Origin: an uncultured Ruminococcus sp.
Lineage (GTDB): Bacteria; Bacillota_A; Clostridia; Oscillospirales; Ruminococcaceae
DNA: 6,705 nt
Assembly (NCBI GenBank): GCA_947303535.1
Contig: CAMYYQ010000058.1
Coordinates: forward strand, 1-6,705
Direction: 5' to 3'
Shown: in pieces, positions 1 to 6,705 of the stretch
Numbering within the stretch: position 1 is the stretch's first letter
Layout of the letters: each line of letters starts with the position of its first letter
Program-made: the position numbers and the translations under genes
Notes under the pieces: generated by a model
Told to the model about the DNA's origin: nothing
What the model saw: the letters and a program-made list of their open reading frames with translations, nothing else
Databases searched by the model: none

Positions 1-791
1 ACAGTATCCCTTATGACAGTATTAGCCGCAACGCTGTTGCAAGGCGTATCTATGAGGAAAACAAGGATATTATAAATGCGCGTTCACTTGAACAGGACGC
101 GCTGCTCACGGAGTACACGGAACAGCTTGGTATGCGCGGAAAAATTGCCATAGTAGATATAGGCTGGCACGGGAATATGCAGTACTGCCTTGAGCAGTTC
201 ATTGCCGAAAAAAATATGGATATGCAGCCCGAGGGCTTCTATATAGGCATAACCCCCACTAAAAAGTTCACCACTCCCGTGAACGGCTATCTTTTCGACA
301 GCTCGGATATCCGCAACCGAAAGCGTTTGCTGTGCTTTTTGGGAGGTTATGAAAAACTCCTGCAAAGCTACGAAGGTTCTACAGCAGGGTATACAAGATC
401 GGATAACGGCAAAGTCGTACCGCTGCTCATGCCTTACGAATATGAGGGAGACCAGTGGATACAAAAAGCAATAAAAAGCTGGCAGTACGGCGCACTGAGA
501 TTCATAAAAAAAGCATACGAATCAGGTCTTGCAGACTCTGACAGTCAGCTCACAGAGCCCCTGATACACTTCGGAATGAAGCCTGAGATCAGGGATACGG
601 AGCTGTTTTCGTTTTTTTATATCGCAGACGGAACAAAGGTATATTTTACAGCGCAGAAGCCGCTTTTCCGATACAAGCCCAAGGAGTTCATACACGCGCT
701 TTCGGGCAGTCCCTGGAAAACAGGCTTTATGAAGTCGGCATTCAGACTGCCGCTGCCGTATTACTTTATATACAAGCTAATGCGCAAATAA
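1..791 (+). CDS. C-terminal part of a HAD/COG5610-like polysaccharide-locus protein (5' end outside window)
   Basis: The reading frame is open from the first complete codon at base 3 to the TAA at 789-791, with no stop and no good start, so this is the last 262 residues of a longer protein. The ATG at 132 has no ribosome binding site and lies inside a conserved stretch, so it is internal. Bases 153-182 encode VDIGWHGNMQ, which matches VDIGYGANIQ of the next gene. Upstream, KDII and EY are shared in the same order, and near the end WKTGFMK matches WKIGFFK. The protein is therefore a paralogue of its downstream neighbour over the C-terminal third. Whether it also has the N-terminal HAD domain cannot be seen. 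The tail is hydrophobic and basic (PLPYYFIYKLMRK), which might allow contact with the membrane; there is no clear transmembrane segment. The reaction is unknown; the role in surface polysaccharide synthesis is inferred from neighbours. It is likely co-transcribed with the next gene, 15 bases away. Confidence 0.85.
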   Translation, partial: SIPYDSISRNAVARRIYEENKDIINARSLEQDALLTEYTEQLGMRGKIAIVDIGWHGNMQYCLEQFIAEKNMDMQPEGFYIGITPTKKFTTPVNGYLFDSSDIRNRKRLLCFLGGYEKLLQSYEGSTAGYTRSDNGKVVPLLMPYEYEGDQWIQKAIKSWQYGALRFIKKAYESGLADSDSQLTEPLIHFGMKPEIRDTELFSFFYIADGTKVYFTAQKPLFRYKPKEFIHALSGSPWKTGFMKSAFRLPLPYYFIYKLMRK

Positions 792-792
792 C

Positions 793-801
793 GGAGGTGA
801 T
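793..801 (+). promoter_or_regulatory. Strong Shine-Dalgarno site for the 666-residue HAD protein
   Basis: GGAGGTGAT is a near-full match to the anti-Shine-Dalgarno end of 16S rRNA and sits 5 bases before the ATG at 807. It begins just after the stop codon of the upstream gene. It fixes the start of the downstream gene and suggests independent, efficient re-initiation within one transcript. Confidence 0.85.
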
Positions 802-806
802 CTTAA

Positions 807-2807
807 ATGCTTAATGCAAAGAAGGCAGTAAAGTCCTTCCTTGACGAAAATACAGGAAGCCGTGTCCCCCGTTTCTCGCAGCTTCCCCAGTCTGCAAAAT
901 ATATTTCTTTTGATATTTTTGATACTCTGATCGTAAGGGACGTTGCTAAACCAACTGATGTTTTCAGACTTATGGAAAAGCAGCTGAGATTCCATGATTT
1001 CAGCAGGAAGCGTATCGAAGCCGAGCACAGAGCAAGAAAGAAAAGCAAATGCGGAGAAGTAAATATACATGATATATATCATAGCTTTGAAGGCATCTCC
1101 GAAAAAGATGCAGAACGATTATGTATGCAGGAGCTTTCGTATGAAATGAAGGTCTGCCGTCCTAATCCTGTGCTTATGGGTTTCTACAGGAAATGCCTGA
1201 AAAATAAAAAGGTCATACTCGTCAGCGATATGTATCTTCCTGCCGAAATGATGAAAAAGATACTTGTCAAATGCGGTATAAAAGGCTATGAAAAGCTCTA
1301 TATCTCCTGCGATGCCGGAGCGTCAAAACGCAACGGAGGACTGTACAGCTTTGTGCTGAAAGATCTTGGGATACGCGCAAATGAGCTTGTACATATCGGA
1401 AACGATGCAATGTCTGATTATATTTGCGCAAAAAAGTGCGGTATACACGCTGTTAAGACAAAGACAGGCACCGATAATCTGTATCTGGGCGCTGTCCCTG
1501 AAAAGCAGAGCAGAAAAAGCGAGGGATTTTCTGATATTTATCGTCTTATAAACACGTCTACCAATTCTACAAAAAGATTCCGTGATTTCTATTACAGATT
1601 TGGTTACGAAAACTTTGGCATACTTCTCTGGGGCTTTACAAAATGGCTTATTGATGACCTCAGAAGCAACGGTACCGAGCAAGCGGTATTCCTTGCACGA
1701 GACGGTCATATCCTGAAGCAGGCATACGACCTTATGGGGTATTCTTCCGAAATACCGTCCCGCTATATGGAAATGTCACGCCGAAGTATCAGAACCTCTT
1801 CTTCCTTTTCAATGCCGCAGACTTATGAAAATGCGCTTAGTCTTATGCTGCTGCCCAGCAGGATATCAGTACGTCAGATATTTGACTGCTGGGGACTTAA
1901 AGCTGACGACTTCACGTCTCAATTAAAAGAAGCGAAAGTCGGTTCAGACGAGGTCTTCTGGAGCAAGCTGTTAAAACAGGAGCCGAGAGTAAGAAAGCTT
2001 TACGGACTTGTAAGTAAAGATATAATAAGTAACGCCTCTGCCGAAAAACAGACTATGATCGAATATATCAGCGGCTTTGATTTTGACAAAAAAACAGCAC
2101 TCGTAGATATTGGCTACGGCGCAAATATACAGAAAGAGCTGATAAAGGCTTTATCATCGGAAGGAATTGATTCGGATATAACGGGATACTACCTTTGTCT
2201 TGATGAAAGAGCAGCAGATAATACCAACGGTATCTCTCTGAAAGCAAAGGGATATATATGGGATAACTACAATCAAATCAAAAAAATTTGTGAAGAACAG
2301 CCGTTTGTGGGGCTGTTTGAGTCGCTGTTCCTTGAACAGAACGGATCCGTGAAAAAATATGTCAGGGACGGAGATAAAGTTATCGCTGAAAGGTATGAAT
2401 ATGAATATCTTGCTCCGGGCGGCGAAGTCGATGAGATAAGCTGCGTTCGTGAATTGCAGGACGGAGCACTTGATTTTATCCGTCAGGCAAAGCAGAGCAG
2501 GTTTGCCCACATTGAGCCAAGCAGTAAAGACGCTTTCTTTCTTATGCGTTACTGCATGATGAGACCTTCCAGGGATATGCTTGAGCATTTTTATAATTTC
2601 AGGCTTTTCAACGGAGGAGAATCATCTTTCCTCGCAAAACCCGAGCGCGATCTGTTCGGTTATATGCTGCATCCGCAGCAGCTTAAACGCGATTTCTATG
2701 CATCGGCATGGAAAATAGGCTTTTTTAAATATCTTATGAAATTGGATATGTCCTATGAAACACTTTGGAAGATATTGAAGATATTTTTCCCTTCGGAAAA
2801 AATATAG
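807..2807 (+). CDS. HAD-superfamily hydrolase-like protein (COG5610 type) with C-terminal VDIG domain
   Basis: This 666-residue protein has an N-terminal HAD domain at about residues 31-225. Motif I is FDIFDTL with the presumed nucleophile D36; motif II is VILVSD with S140; the motif III lysine is K174 in ASKRNGG; motif IV is HIGND-x3-D with D200 and D204. About 100 mostly helical residues between motifs I and II would form a C1-type cap. The position two after D36 is F38, where HAD phosphatases normally have the acid/base Asp, so phosphatase activity is not assured. The rest (about 240-666) carries FLARDG at 295-300, VDIGYGANIQ at 433-442 and a WKIGFFK motif at 635-641 followed by a hydrophobic, lysine-rich tail; no function is known to me for this part. 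The architecture fits COG5610, predicted hydrolases common in polysaccharide clusters. No signal peptide or clear membrane span is seen, so it is probably cytoplasmic. It lies between a paralogue and a glycosyltransferase gene in one likely operon. Substrate unknown. Confidence 0.88.
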   Translation: MLNAKKAVKSFLDENTGSRVPRFSQLPQSAKYISFDIFDTLIVRDVAKPTDVFRLMEKQLRFHDFSRKRIEAEHRARKKSKCGEVNIHDIYHSFEGISEKDAERLCMQELSYEMKVCRPNPVLMGFYRKCLKNKKVILVSDMYLPAEMMKKILVKCGIKGYEKLYISCDAGASKRNGGLYSFVLKDLGIRANELVHIGNDAMSDYICAKKCGIHAVKTKTGTDNLYLGAVPEKQSRKSEGFSDIYRLINTSTNSTKRFRDFYYRFGYENFGILLWGFTKWLIDDLRSNGTEQAVFLARDGHILKQAYDLMGYSSEIPSRYMEMSRRSIRTSSSFSMPQTYENALSLMLLPSRISVRQIFDCWGLKADDFTSQLKEAKVGSDEVFWSKLLKQEPRVRKLYGLVSKDIISNASAEKQTMIEYISGFDFDKKTALVDIGYGANIQKELIKALSSEGIDSDITGYYLCLDERAADNTNGISLKAKGYIWDNYNQIKKICEEQPFVGLFESLFLEQNGSVKKYVRDGDKVIAERYEYEYLAPGGEVDEISCVRELQDGALDFIRQAKQSRFAHIEPSSKDAFFLMRYCMMRPSRDMLEHFYNFRLFNGGESSFLAKPERDLFGYMLHPQQLKRDFYASAWKIGFFKYLMKLDMSYETLWKILKIFFPSEKI

Positions 2808-2827
2808 GATAAGGACGAGAAGTAACT

Positions 2828-4003
2828 ATGAATATTCTTTTTATTACCGATCCGACACCTTTGGGAGGTGCGACAAATGCGCTGATAATGCTGACTAAGC
2901 AACTAAAAGCCAAAGGGTGCAGCATAACAGTATGTGTCAGCGGCACTCCCAAACTTAAAACACGTCTTGAAAGCAACGGTATAAAAACTATAGATACCGG
3001 ACATATCCCTGCAATGGTAAATCGTTCAAGGAACAGCTTGAAGTCATTGTTGAAAAAGCTTGTCTTTTCTGCGAGACGAAATATCTATAATCTTCCATCA
3101 GCAGTAAAAAAAGCTGAACTTGCTGTAGATATGTCATCAGCAGATATCATATACACCAATTCAGCACGAAGCGATCTCGGCTGCCTTTTAGCGAAAAAAT
3201 ACGGTATACCGCATATCGTTCACATAAGAGAATTCGGCGTGGAAGATTTCGGGTGTATGTTTTTAAGACATGACTATTATTCGTTTCTTAACAGATATTC
3301 CAGCAAGTTCGTTGCAGTCTCAGATGCTGTTAAGAAATGCTGGTCAGAGAATGGTATAAAACGCCATAAAATCGTCAGGATATATGACGGTATAGATACA
3401 GGAGCAATACTTCCGCGTACTTCAAAAAACAAAGAGGTGTTAACTCTTCGGGCAGTTATAGTCGGCGGTATCCTGCCTGCTAAAGGTCAGCATATATGTA
3501 TAAAAGCGCTCAGAGCGCTGCCAAAGGATATAAGAAAAAATGTCACACTTGATATAATAGGCTGGGAAGACCCGACTTACCGCGAATATCTTGACAGGCT
3601 CATCAGCAGATACGAACTAAAAGATCAGGTAAGATTCCTTGGCGTAAAGGATAACATCGGAGTACTCCTGCGCGATTATGATATCGGTCTTATGGCATCA
3701 CGCTCTGAAGGCTTCGGGCTTGTAACCGCAGAGTATATGACAGCAGGACTATGTGTTATCGCAAGCAATTCAGGTGCCAATCCTGAGCTTGTCTCTGACG
3801 GTGTAAACGGTCTGCTTTTTGAATGTAACGATTTCAAAGCTCTTGCACGCTGTATCGCAAACCTTTACAAAAACCGTGATAAGCTTGAAAGACTGGCTGA
3901 AAACGGACAGAAAAGAGCACTTAAAGATTTTGATATAGAAGTCTGTGCAAACAGGATCTATAAGCTCTGTGAGGAAGTATCAGCAAAACATTATGACAAA
4001 TAA
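2828..4003 (+). CDS. Glycosyltransferase family 4-type (GT-B fold) glycosyltransferase
   Basis: This 391-residue protein has the length and layout of a retaining GT-B glycosyltransferase. The N-terminal Rossmann half starts MNILFITDPTPLGGATNAL, with the glycine-rich acceptor-side loop at 12-15. A HIREFG segment lies at 132-137, and FVAVSDAVKK at 161-170 leads into the hinge. The donor-binding half carries VGGILPAKGQH (212-222), a classical position for the phosphate-binding K219, and ends in the EX7E motif formed by E294 and E302 in SEGFGLVTAE. A basic stretch at about 66-97 could bind the membrane surface, as in many lipid-linked-sugar transferases; this is an inference. It should transfer a sugar from a nucleotide donor to a lipid-linked oligosaccharide, but neither sugar nor linkage can be told from sequence. 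It is the last gene of the plus-strand block, 20 bases after the HAD gene. The site before its start is modest (AAGGA at 2811-2815 is distant, GAGAAG at 2817-2822 is nearer), so translation may partly depend on the upstream gene. Confidence 0.92.
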   Translation: MNILFITDPTPLGGATNALIMLTKQLKAKGCSITVCVSGTPKLKTRLESNGIKTIDTGHIPAMVNRSRNSLKSLLKKLVFSARRNIYNLPSAVKKAELAVDMSSADIIYTNSARSDLGCLLAKKYGIPHIVHIREFGVEDFGCMFLRHDYYSFLNRYSSKFVAVSDAVKKCWSENGIKRHKIVRIYDGIDTGAILPRTSKNKEVLTLRAVIVGGILPAKGQHICIKALRALPKDIRKNVTLDIIGWEDPTYREYLDRLISRYELKDQVRFLGVKDNIGVLLRDYDIGLMASRSEGFGLVTAEYMTAGLCVIASNSGANPELVSDGVNGLLFECNDFKALARCIANLYKNRDKLERLAENGQKRALKDFDIEVCANRIYKLCEEVSAKHYDK

Positions 4004-4010
4004 TACCATG

Positions 4011-4041
4011 AAAAAACGGCTGCTTTCGAGCAGCCGTTTTT
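4011..4041. terminator. Bidirectional rho-independent terminator between convergent blocks
   Basis: An 8-bp GC-rich stem (4017-4024 CGGCTGCT paired with 4029-4036 AGCAGCCG) closes a TTCG tetraloop at 4025-4028. It is preceded by six A (4011-4016) and followed by five T (4037-4041), so each strand reads as a stable hairpin followed by a U tract: five U on the plus transcript, six on the minus transcript. It starts 7 bases after the stop of the plus-strand glycosyltransferase and ends 8 bases beyond the stop of the minus-strand one, the right place to end both transcripts. Confidence 0.93.
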
Positions 4042-4049
4042 ATGAATAT

Positions 4050-5417
4050 TTATGTTAGAGTCTCGTTCTTTCGTTTACTGATCTTTTCAGCTTTTATAAT
4101 AACGGACTTCAGCTTTTGGGATATGCTGCCGTAGCAGAAAGCATCGCGCAATTCCTCGGAAGGTGTATAAGACAGCTTTCCGCAGGACATTTTTTCATTA
4201 TAAAGCGATTCGATATAGTTTGCAAGATCAGACTCAGGCATTTCGCTGTTGCATATCTCGTAACAATAGCCATAACCGAACTTTTTCTGGATATGCAAAA
4301 GCTCACTGTTGGGTTCATTTCCTGATATCAACGCAAGTATCGGCTTGCCTGCTTTTATGCCTTCGTAGAACTTACCCGTAAGTACGCCTTTGCTTTCTGT
4401 CGTATTCCATGCCAATACCGTGAACACATCGCTTTCAAGCTGCATCTTAAATGTATCGCCCTTTGAAAGATAGCCTTTATCTATCAGAATATCGCTGATC
4501 CCTTCGGACGCAAACTCCTTGGAAAAATCCTCTAAATTTGAACCTGCATAATAGAATCTGATTTTTTCCCTATCAACTTTATTACTTTCGATAAGCGATG
4601 CGATACATCTTACCAATGCTCTGAGTGCCGGCTTACTGTCTTCATATATTCTGCCTGTATAGCAAAACGAAAACTCTCCTTCTGTTACATCAACTTCGGG
4701 TATATCTTCATTTTCATCATATCCGTTGTGGACCAAATATATATCCGATCTTAAATGAAGCGCTTTTAATTCATTGCACAGTTCTCTGCTTACAGCTGTG
4801 ATACAATCCGCCTCTTTCAGCGCACAGACAGTGGCTCTTTTGGCATAGATATTCCATATATAATCAGGCAGCAGATTACGTGTCATTATCATAGGATCAC
4901 GGAAATCCATTATCCATGCAGCATTGAATTTTCTTGCAGCATACCTTCCTGCATAGATGTTTTCAAGGGTACCGCAGGTGGAGAAAACAACATCAAATTT
5001 TCTGCCTTTGCTGTGCATATCATTAATTACCTGCTTCTGGTATTTCAGGACATTTACAAGATGTTCGAGACATTTCGGAGGTTTCTTTAAAGAAACATTT
5101 TTCACATCTCTGATGAATTTTAAAGGCATCTTTATTTTTTTAGGGATAAAATGATATTTTCCCTTTGGGACAGGAGTGAAGCCTTCGTATTCTCCGCGCA
5201 TGAATTTTTCAGCATCACTGTTCTTTCCCAATGCTGAGATAACTTCAAAATCCATATTTTTATCGTATTCATCAAAAGGAGGAAGTTCAAATTCACCTGA
5301 GCGCAGGACAGTTACATTGTCGCCCATTTCCGTGAGATGTTTTGCAAACATATACGGTCTTACTGCTGCAATAGCACTATCGGGAATAAAATAAGTAGTT
5401 ATTATCAAAATATTCAT
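4050..5417 (-). CDS. Glycosyltransferase, GT-B fold (GT4-like, DFRDP subgroup)
   Basis: This 455-residue protein begins MNILIITTYFIPDSAIAAVR, a typical N-terminal Rossmann strand and loop of GT-B enzymes. WIMDFRDP at 168-175 is a recognisable signature of a GT4-like subgroup found in capsule and exopolysaccharide loci. ADCITAVSREL (203-213) and LVHNGYD (228-234) precede the hinge, and FCYTGRIYED (251-260) opens the donor half. The donor site reads GVLTGKFYEGIKAGKPILAL at 344-363: the second Glu of EX7E is present as E352, but the first is G344, replaced as a TGK(F/L)(F/Y)E type motif. The segment at about 60-120 is long, basic and proline/lysine-rich, perhaps a membrane-facing insertion. The start at 5417 is supported by GGAGTGAGAG just upstream and by the family-typical first residues. 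Expected role: adding a sugar to a lipid-linked intermediate in the cytoplasm; donor and acceptor unknown. It is the last gene of the minus-strand block, 28 bases after the nucleotide-sugar dehydrogenase gene. Confidence 0.88.
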   Translation of the reverse strand: MNILIITTYFIPDSAIAAVRPYMFAKHLTEMGDNVTVLRSGEFELPPFDEYDKNMDFEVISALGKNSDAEKFMRGEYEGFTPVPKGKYHFIPKKIKMPLKFIRDVKNVSLKKPPKCLEHLVNVLKYQKQVINDMHSKGRKFDVVFSTCGTLENIYAGRYAARKFNAAWIMDFRDPMIMTRNLLPDYIWNIYAKRATVCALKEADCITAVSRELCNELKALHLRSDIYLVHNGYDENEDIPEVDVTEGEFSFCYTGRIYEDSKPALRALVRCIASLIESNKVDREKIRFYYAGSNLEDFSKEFASEGISDILIDKGYLSKGDTFKMQLESDVFTVLAWNTTESKGVLTGKFYEGIKAGKPILALISGNEPNSELLHIQKKFGYGYCYEICNSEMPESDLANYIESLYNEKMSCGKLSYTPSEELRDAFCYGSISQKLKSVIIKAEKISKRKNETLT

Positions 5418-5423
5418 TATAAA

Positions 5424-5433
5424 CTCTCACTCC
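5424..5433 (-). promoter_or_regulatory. Ribosome binding site for the minus-strand glycosyltransferase
   Basis: On the minus strand this reads GGAGTGAGAG, with GAGAG 6 bases and GGAG 12 bases before the ATG at 5417. It lies in the 28-base gap after the dehydrogenase stop and supports the chosen start. No promoter-like sequence fits in the gap, so the two genes are probably co-transcribed. Confidence 0.6.
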
Positions 5434-5445
5434 ATTGCAATTATA

Positions 5446-6705
5446 TCAAAGTCTCCAGAATCTCATCTTGCTTGCACGCAACTCGTCCATTCTGTAAAGG
5501 CTTTTTACATCTATGAGTACCTTTTCCTCGTCTGAAAGCTCGGGTTTGAACATTTCCTTCAGCTGCATTACCGACATGGATCTGAACTGAGAATGTCCAA
5601 CAGCAACTATGACGCAATCAGCTTTTGGCAATTCATCAAAGGGGACAAGATCTACGTTGTATTCCTGCTTTGCTATCTCAACATTTGCCCAGGGATCAGT
5701 AACGATAGGTGTGATATTGTATTCTCTCAGTCGTTCTATAATATCAACTATCTTGCTGTTTCGCGTATCGGGACAGTTTTCCTTGAAAGTTATTCCGAGT
5801 ATGATAACAGTTGCCTTTTTAGGAGCCATTCCTGCTTCTATCATCTCTTTTATTGATGCATCGGCAACGAAAGCCCCCACAGAGTCATTTACCTTTCTGC
5901 CGTTAAGGATTATTCTGCTGTTATATCCAAGTTTTTCGGCAGCACTTGTAAGATAGTAAGGGTCGATACCTATACAGTGACCGCCCACGAGACCCGGCTT
6001 GAAGCCGAGGGCGTTCCATTTGGTATTCATACCGTCGAGAACTTCCGCAGTGTCGATATGCATTCTGTCACATATCATGGCTACTTCATTCATAAACGCT
6101 ATATTTATATCACGCTGACTGTTTTCTATGACCTTTACGGCTTCGGCAGTTTTGATGTCGGAAACCATAAATGTTCCTGCTTTGATTATAATGTCATATA
6201 CCTTCTGTATCTCAGCAGCGGATTCACTGTCCATTCCCGAAACGACCTTGCATATCGAAGTGAGAGTATGTACCCTGTCTCCGGGATTGATACGTTCGGG
6301 ACTGTAGCCTAACTTCCAGTCAGTACCCAGTTTCAGACCCGATTCCCTTTCGATTATAGGTGCGCATACATCCTCGGTAACTCCCGGGTAAACAGTCGAT
6401 TCAAATACAACGATAGTTCCAGGAGAAAGGTTCTGACCGATCGTTTTTGACGCACTTTCAAGCGGTCTGAGATCAGGACTGTTGTCGTCTTTGACAGGAG
6501 TAGGTACTGCCACAACAATGAACCTTGCTTTTTTCAAAGCTGTAGGATCGGAAGTAAAGTCAACAGTCGTGTTTTTTATCGCCTCACCGATCTCGTTTGT
6601 AGAATCAATGCCGTTTTTATACTCATTCACACGCTTTTCATTTATATCGAAGCCGATGACCTTAACGTGCTTGGCAAATTCAACGGCTATAGGCATTCCT
6701 ACATA
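5446..6705 (-). CDS. UDP-N-acetylhexosamine 6-dehydrogenase, TviB/WbpA type (5' end outside window)
   Basis: NAD-dependent nucleotide-sugar dehydrogenase that oxidises C6 of a UDP-N-acetylhexosamine (probably UDP-GlcNAc) to the uronic acid by two two-step oxidations. The frame is open to the right edge: the last codons read Y-V-G before MPIAVEF, giving GYVGMP, the end of the NAD-binding glycine loop. The ATG at 6696 is therefore internal, and only roughly 10-15 N-terminal residues are missing. Counting from that Met, visible motifs are VIGFDIN (13-19), VAVPTP (63-68), ESTVYPG (99-105), GYSPERINPGD (130-140), KTAEAVKVIENSQRDINIAF with the conserved Lys/Asn pair (182-201), GLVGGHCIGIDPYYL with catalytic C241 (235-249), ITFKENCPDTRNSK (302-315), and a WRL end. 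ENSQRDINIAF and TKWN at 225-228 favour the TviB/WbpA branch over UDP-glucose dehydrogenases, which is a family-level judgement; UDP-GalNAc as substrate is not excluded. It sits first in the visible minus-strand block, before a glycosyltransferase, and would supply an acidic donor sugar for capsule or exopolysaccharide. Confidence 0.94.
   Translation of the reverse strand, partial: YVGMPIAVEFAKHVKVIGFDINEKRVNEYKNGIDSTNEIGEAIKNTTVDFTSDPTALKKARFIVVAVPTPVKDDNSPDLRPLESASKTIGQNLSPGTIVVFESTVYPGVTEDVCAPIIERESGLKLGTDWKLGYSPERINPGDRVHTLTSICKVVSGMDSESAAEIQKVYDIIIKAGTFMVSDIKTAEAVKVIENSQRDINIAFMNEVAMICDRMHIDTAEVLDGMNTKWNALGFKPGLVGGHCIGIDPYYLTSAAEKLGYNSRIILNGRKVNDSVGAFVADASIKEMIEAGMAPKKATVIILGITFKENCPDTRNSKIVDIIERLREYNITPIVTDPWANVEIAKQEYNVDLVPFDELPKADCVIVAVGHSQFRSMSVMQLKEMFKPELSDEEKVLIDVKSLYRMDELRASKMRFWRL

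Noticed and set aside
84..464. A 126-residue open frame on the minus strand opposite the left-edge gene
   Set aside because: It lies antisense to a frame with clear family motifs and has no recognisable motif of its own.
132..791. A complete 219-residue gene starting at ATG 132
   Set aside because: The frame is open to the left edge, no ribosome binding site precedes 132, and sequence upstream of it aligns with the paralogue, so the Met is internal.
2103..2132. VDIGYGANIQ as an ASKHA-type (sugar kinase/PPX) phosphate-binding loop
   Set aside because: The DIG resemblance is short, the usual following glycine/serine/threonine pattern is missing, and no second ATPase loop was found.
4008..4058. 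A 16-codon open frame starting MKKRLLSSSR after the plus-strand glycosyltransferase
   Set aside because: It has no ribosome binding site and is simply the terminator hairpin read as codons.
5427..5435. An in-frame ATG upstream of the minus-strand glycosyltransferase start
   Set aside because: It is followed after one codon by TGA, so it cannot extend the gene; the start at 5417 stands.
5446..6696. A complete dehydrogenase starting at the ATG at 6696
   Set aside because: The codons before it encode Y-V-G, completing the GYVGMP part of the NAD-binding loop. The true start is beyond the right edge.

Overview
The window holds five protein-coding genes in two blocks that face each other, and all five fit a surface-polysaccharide (capsule or exopolysaccharide) locus. 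A moderate-to-low GC content, strong GGAGG-type ribosome binding sites, and gene style suggest a Gram-positive Bacillota, most likely a gut or rumen Clostridia of the Ruminococcus/Oscillospiraceae type. That assignment is an inference from general appearance. No ribosomal RNA, tRNA, mobile element, CRISPR array or long repeat is visible, and coding sequence fills nearly the whole window.

Plus-strand block (1-4003): a gene cut by the left edge, a 666-residue HAD-family protein, and a 391-residue GT4-type glycosyltransferase. They are separated by only 15 and 20 bases, so they are probably one transcript. The left-edge fragment and the C-terminal third of the 666-residue protein are clearly paralogous: both carry a VDIG-x4-(M/I)Q motif about 210-230 residues before the end, and both have a WK(T/I)GF(M/F)K motif followed by a short hydrophobic tail. 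The 666-residue protein adds an N-terminal HAD hydrolase domain of the type grouped as COG5610, often seen beside glycosyltransferases but with no settled reaction that I know of.

A 46-base gap (4004-4049) holds a near-perfect hairpin with A and T tracts on its two sides. It can serve as a terminator for both converging blocks.

Minus-strand block (6705-4050): a UDP-N-acetylhexosamine 6-dehydrogenase (TviB/WbpA type) cut by the right edge, then 28 bases later a 455-residue GT-B glycosyltransferase. The dehydrogenase would supply a UDP-HexNAc-uronic acid; the two glycosyltransferases would add sugars at the cytoplasmic face of the membrane; the two VDIG-domain proteins would act on an unknown step of the same pathway. 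No flippase, polymerase or initiating transferase lies in the window, so the export route and the sugar structure cannot be read. The least explained element is the tandem pair of VDIG-domain proteins.
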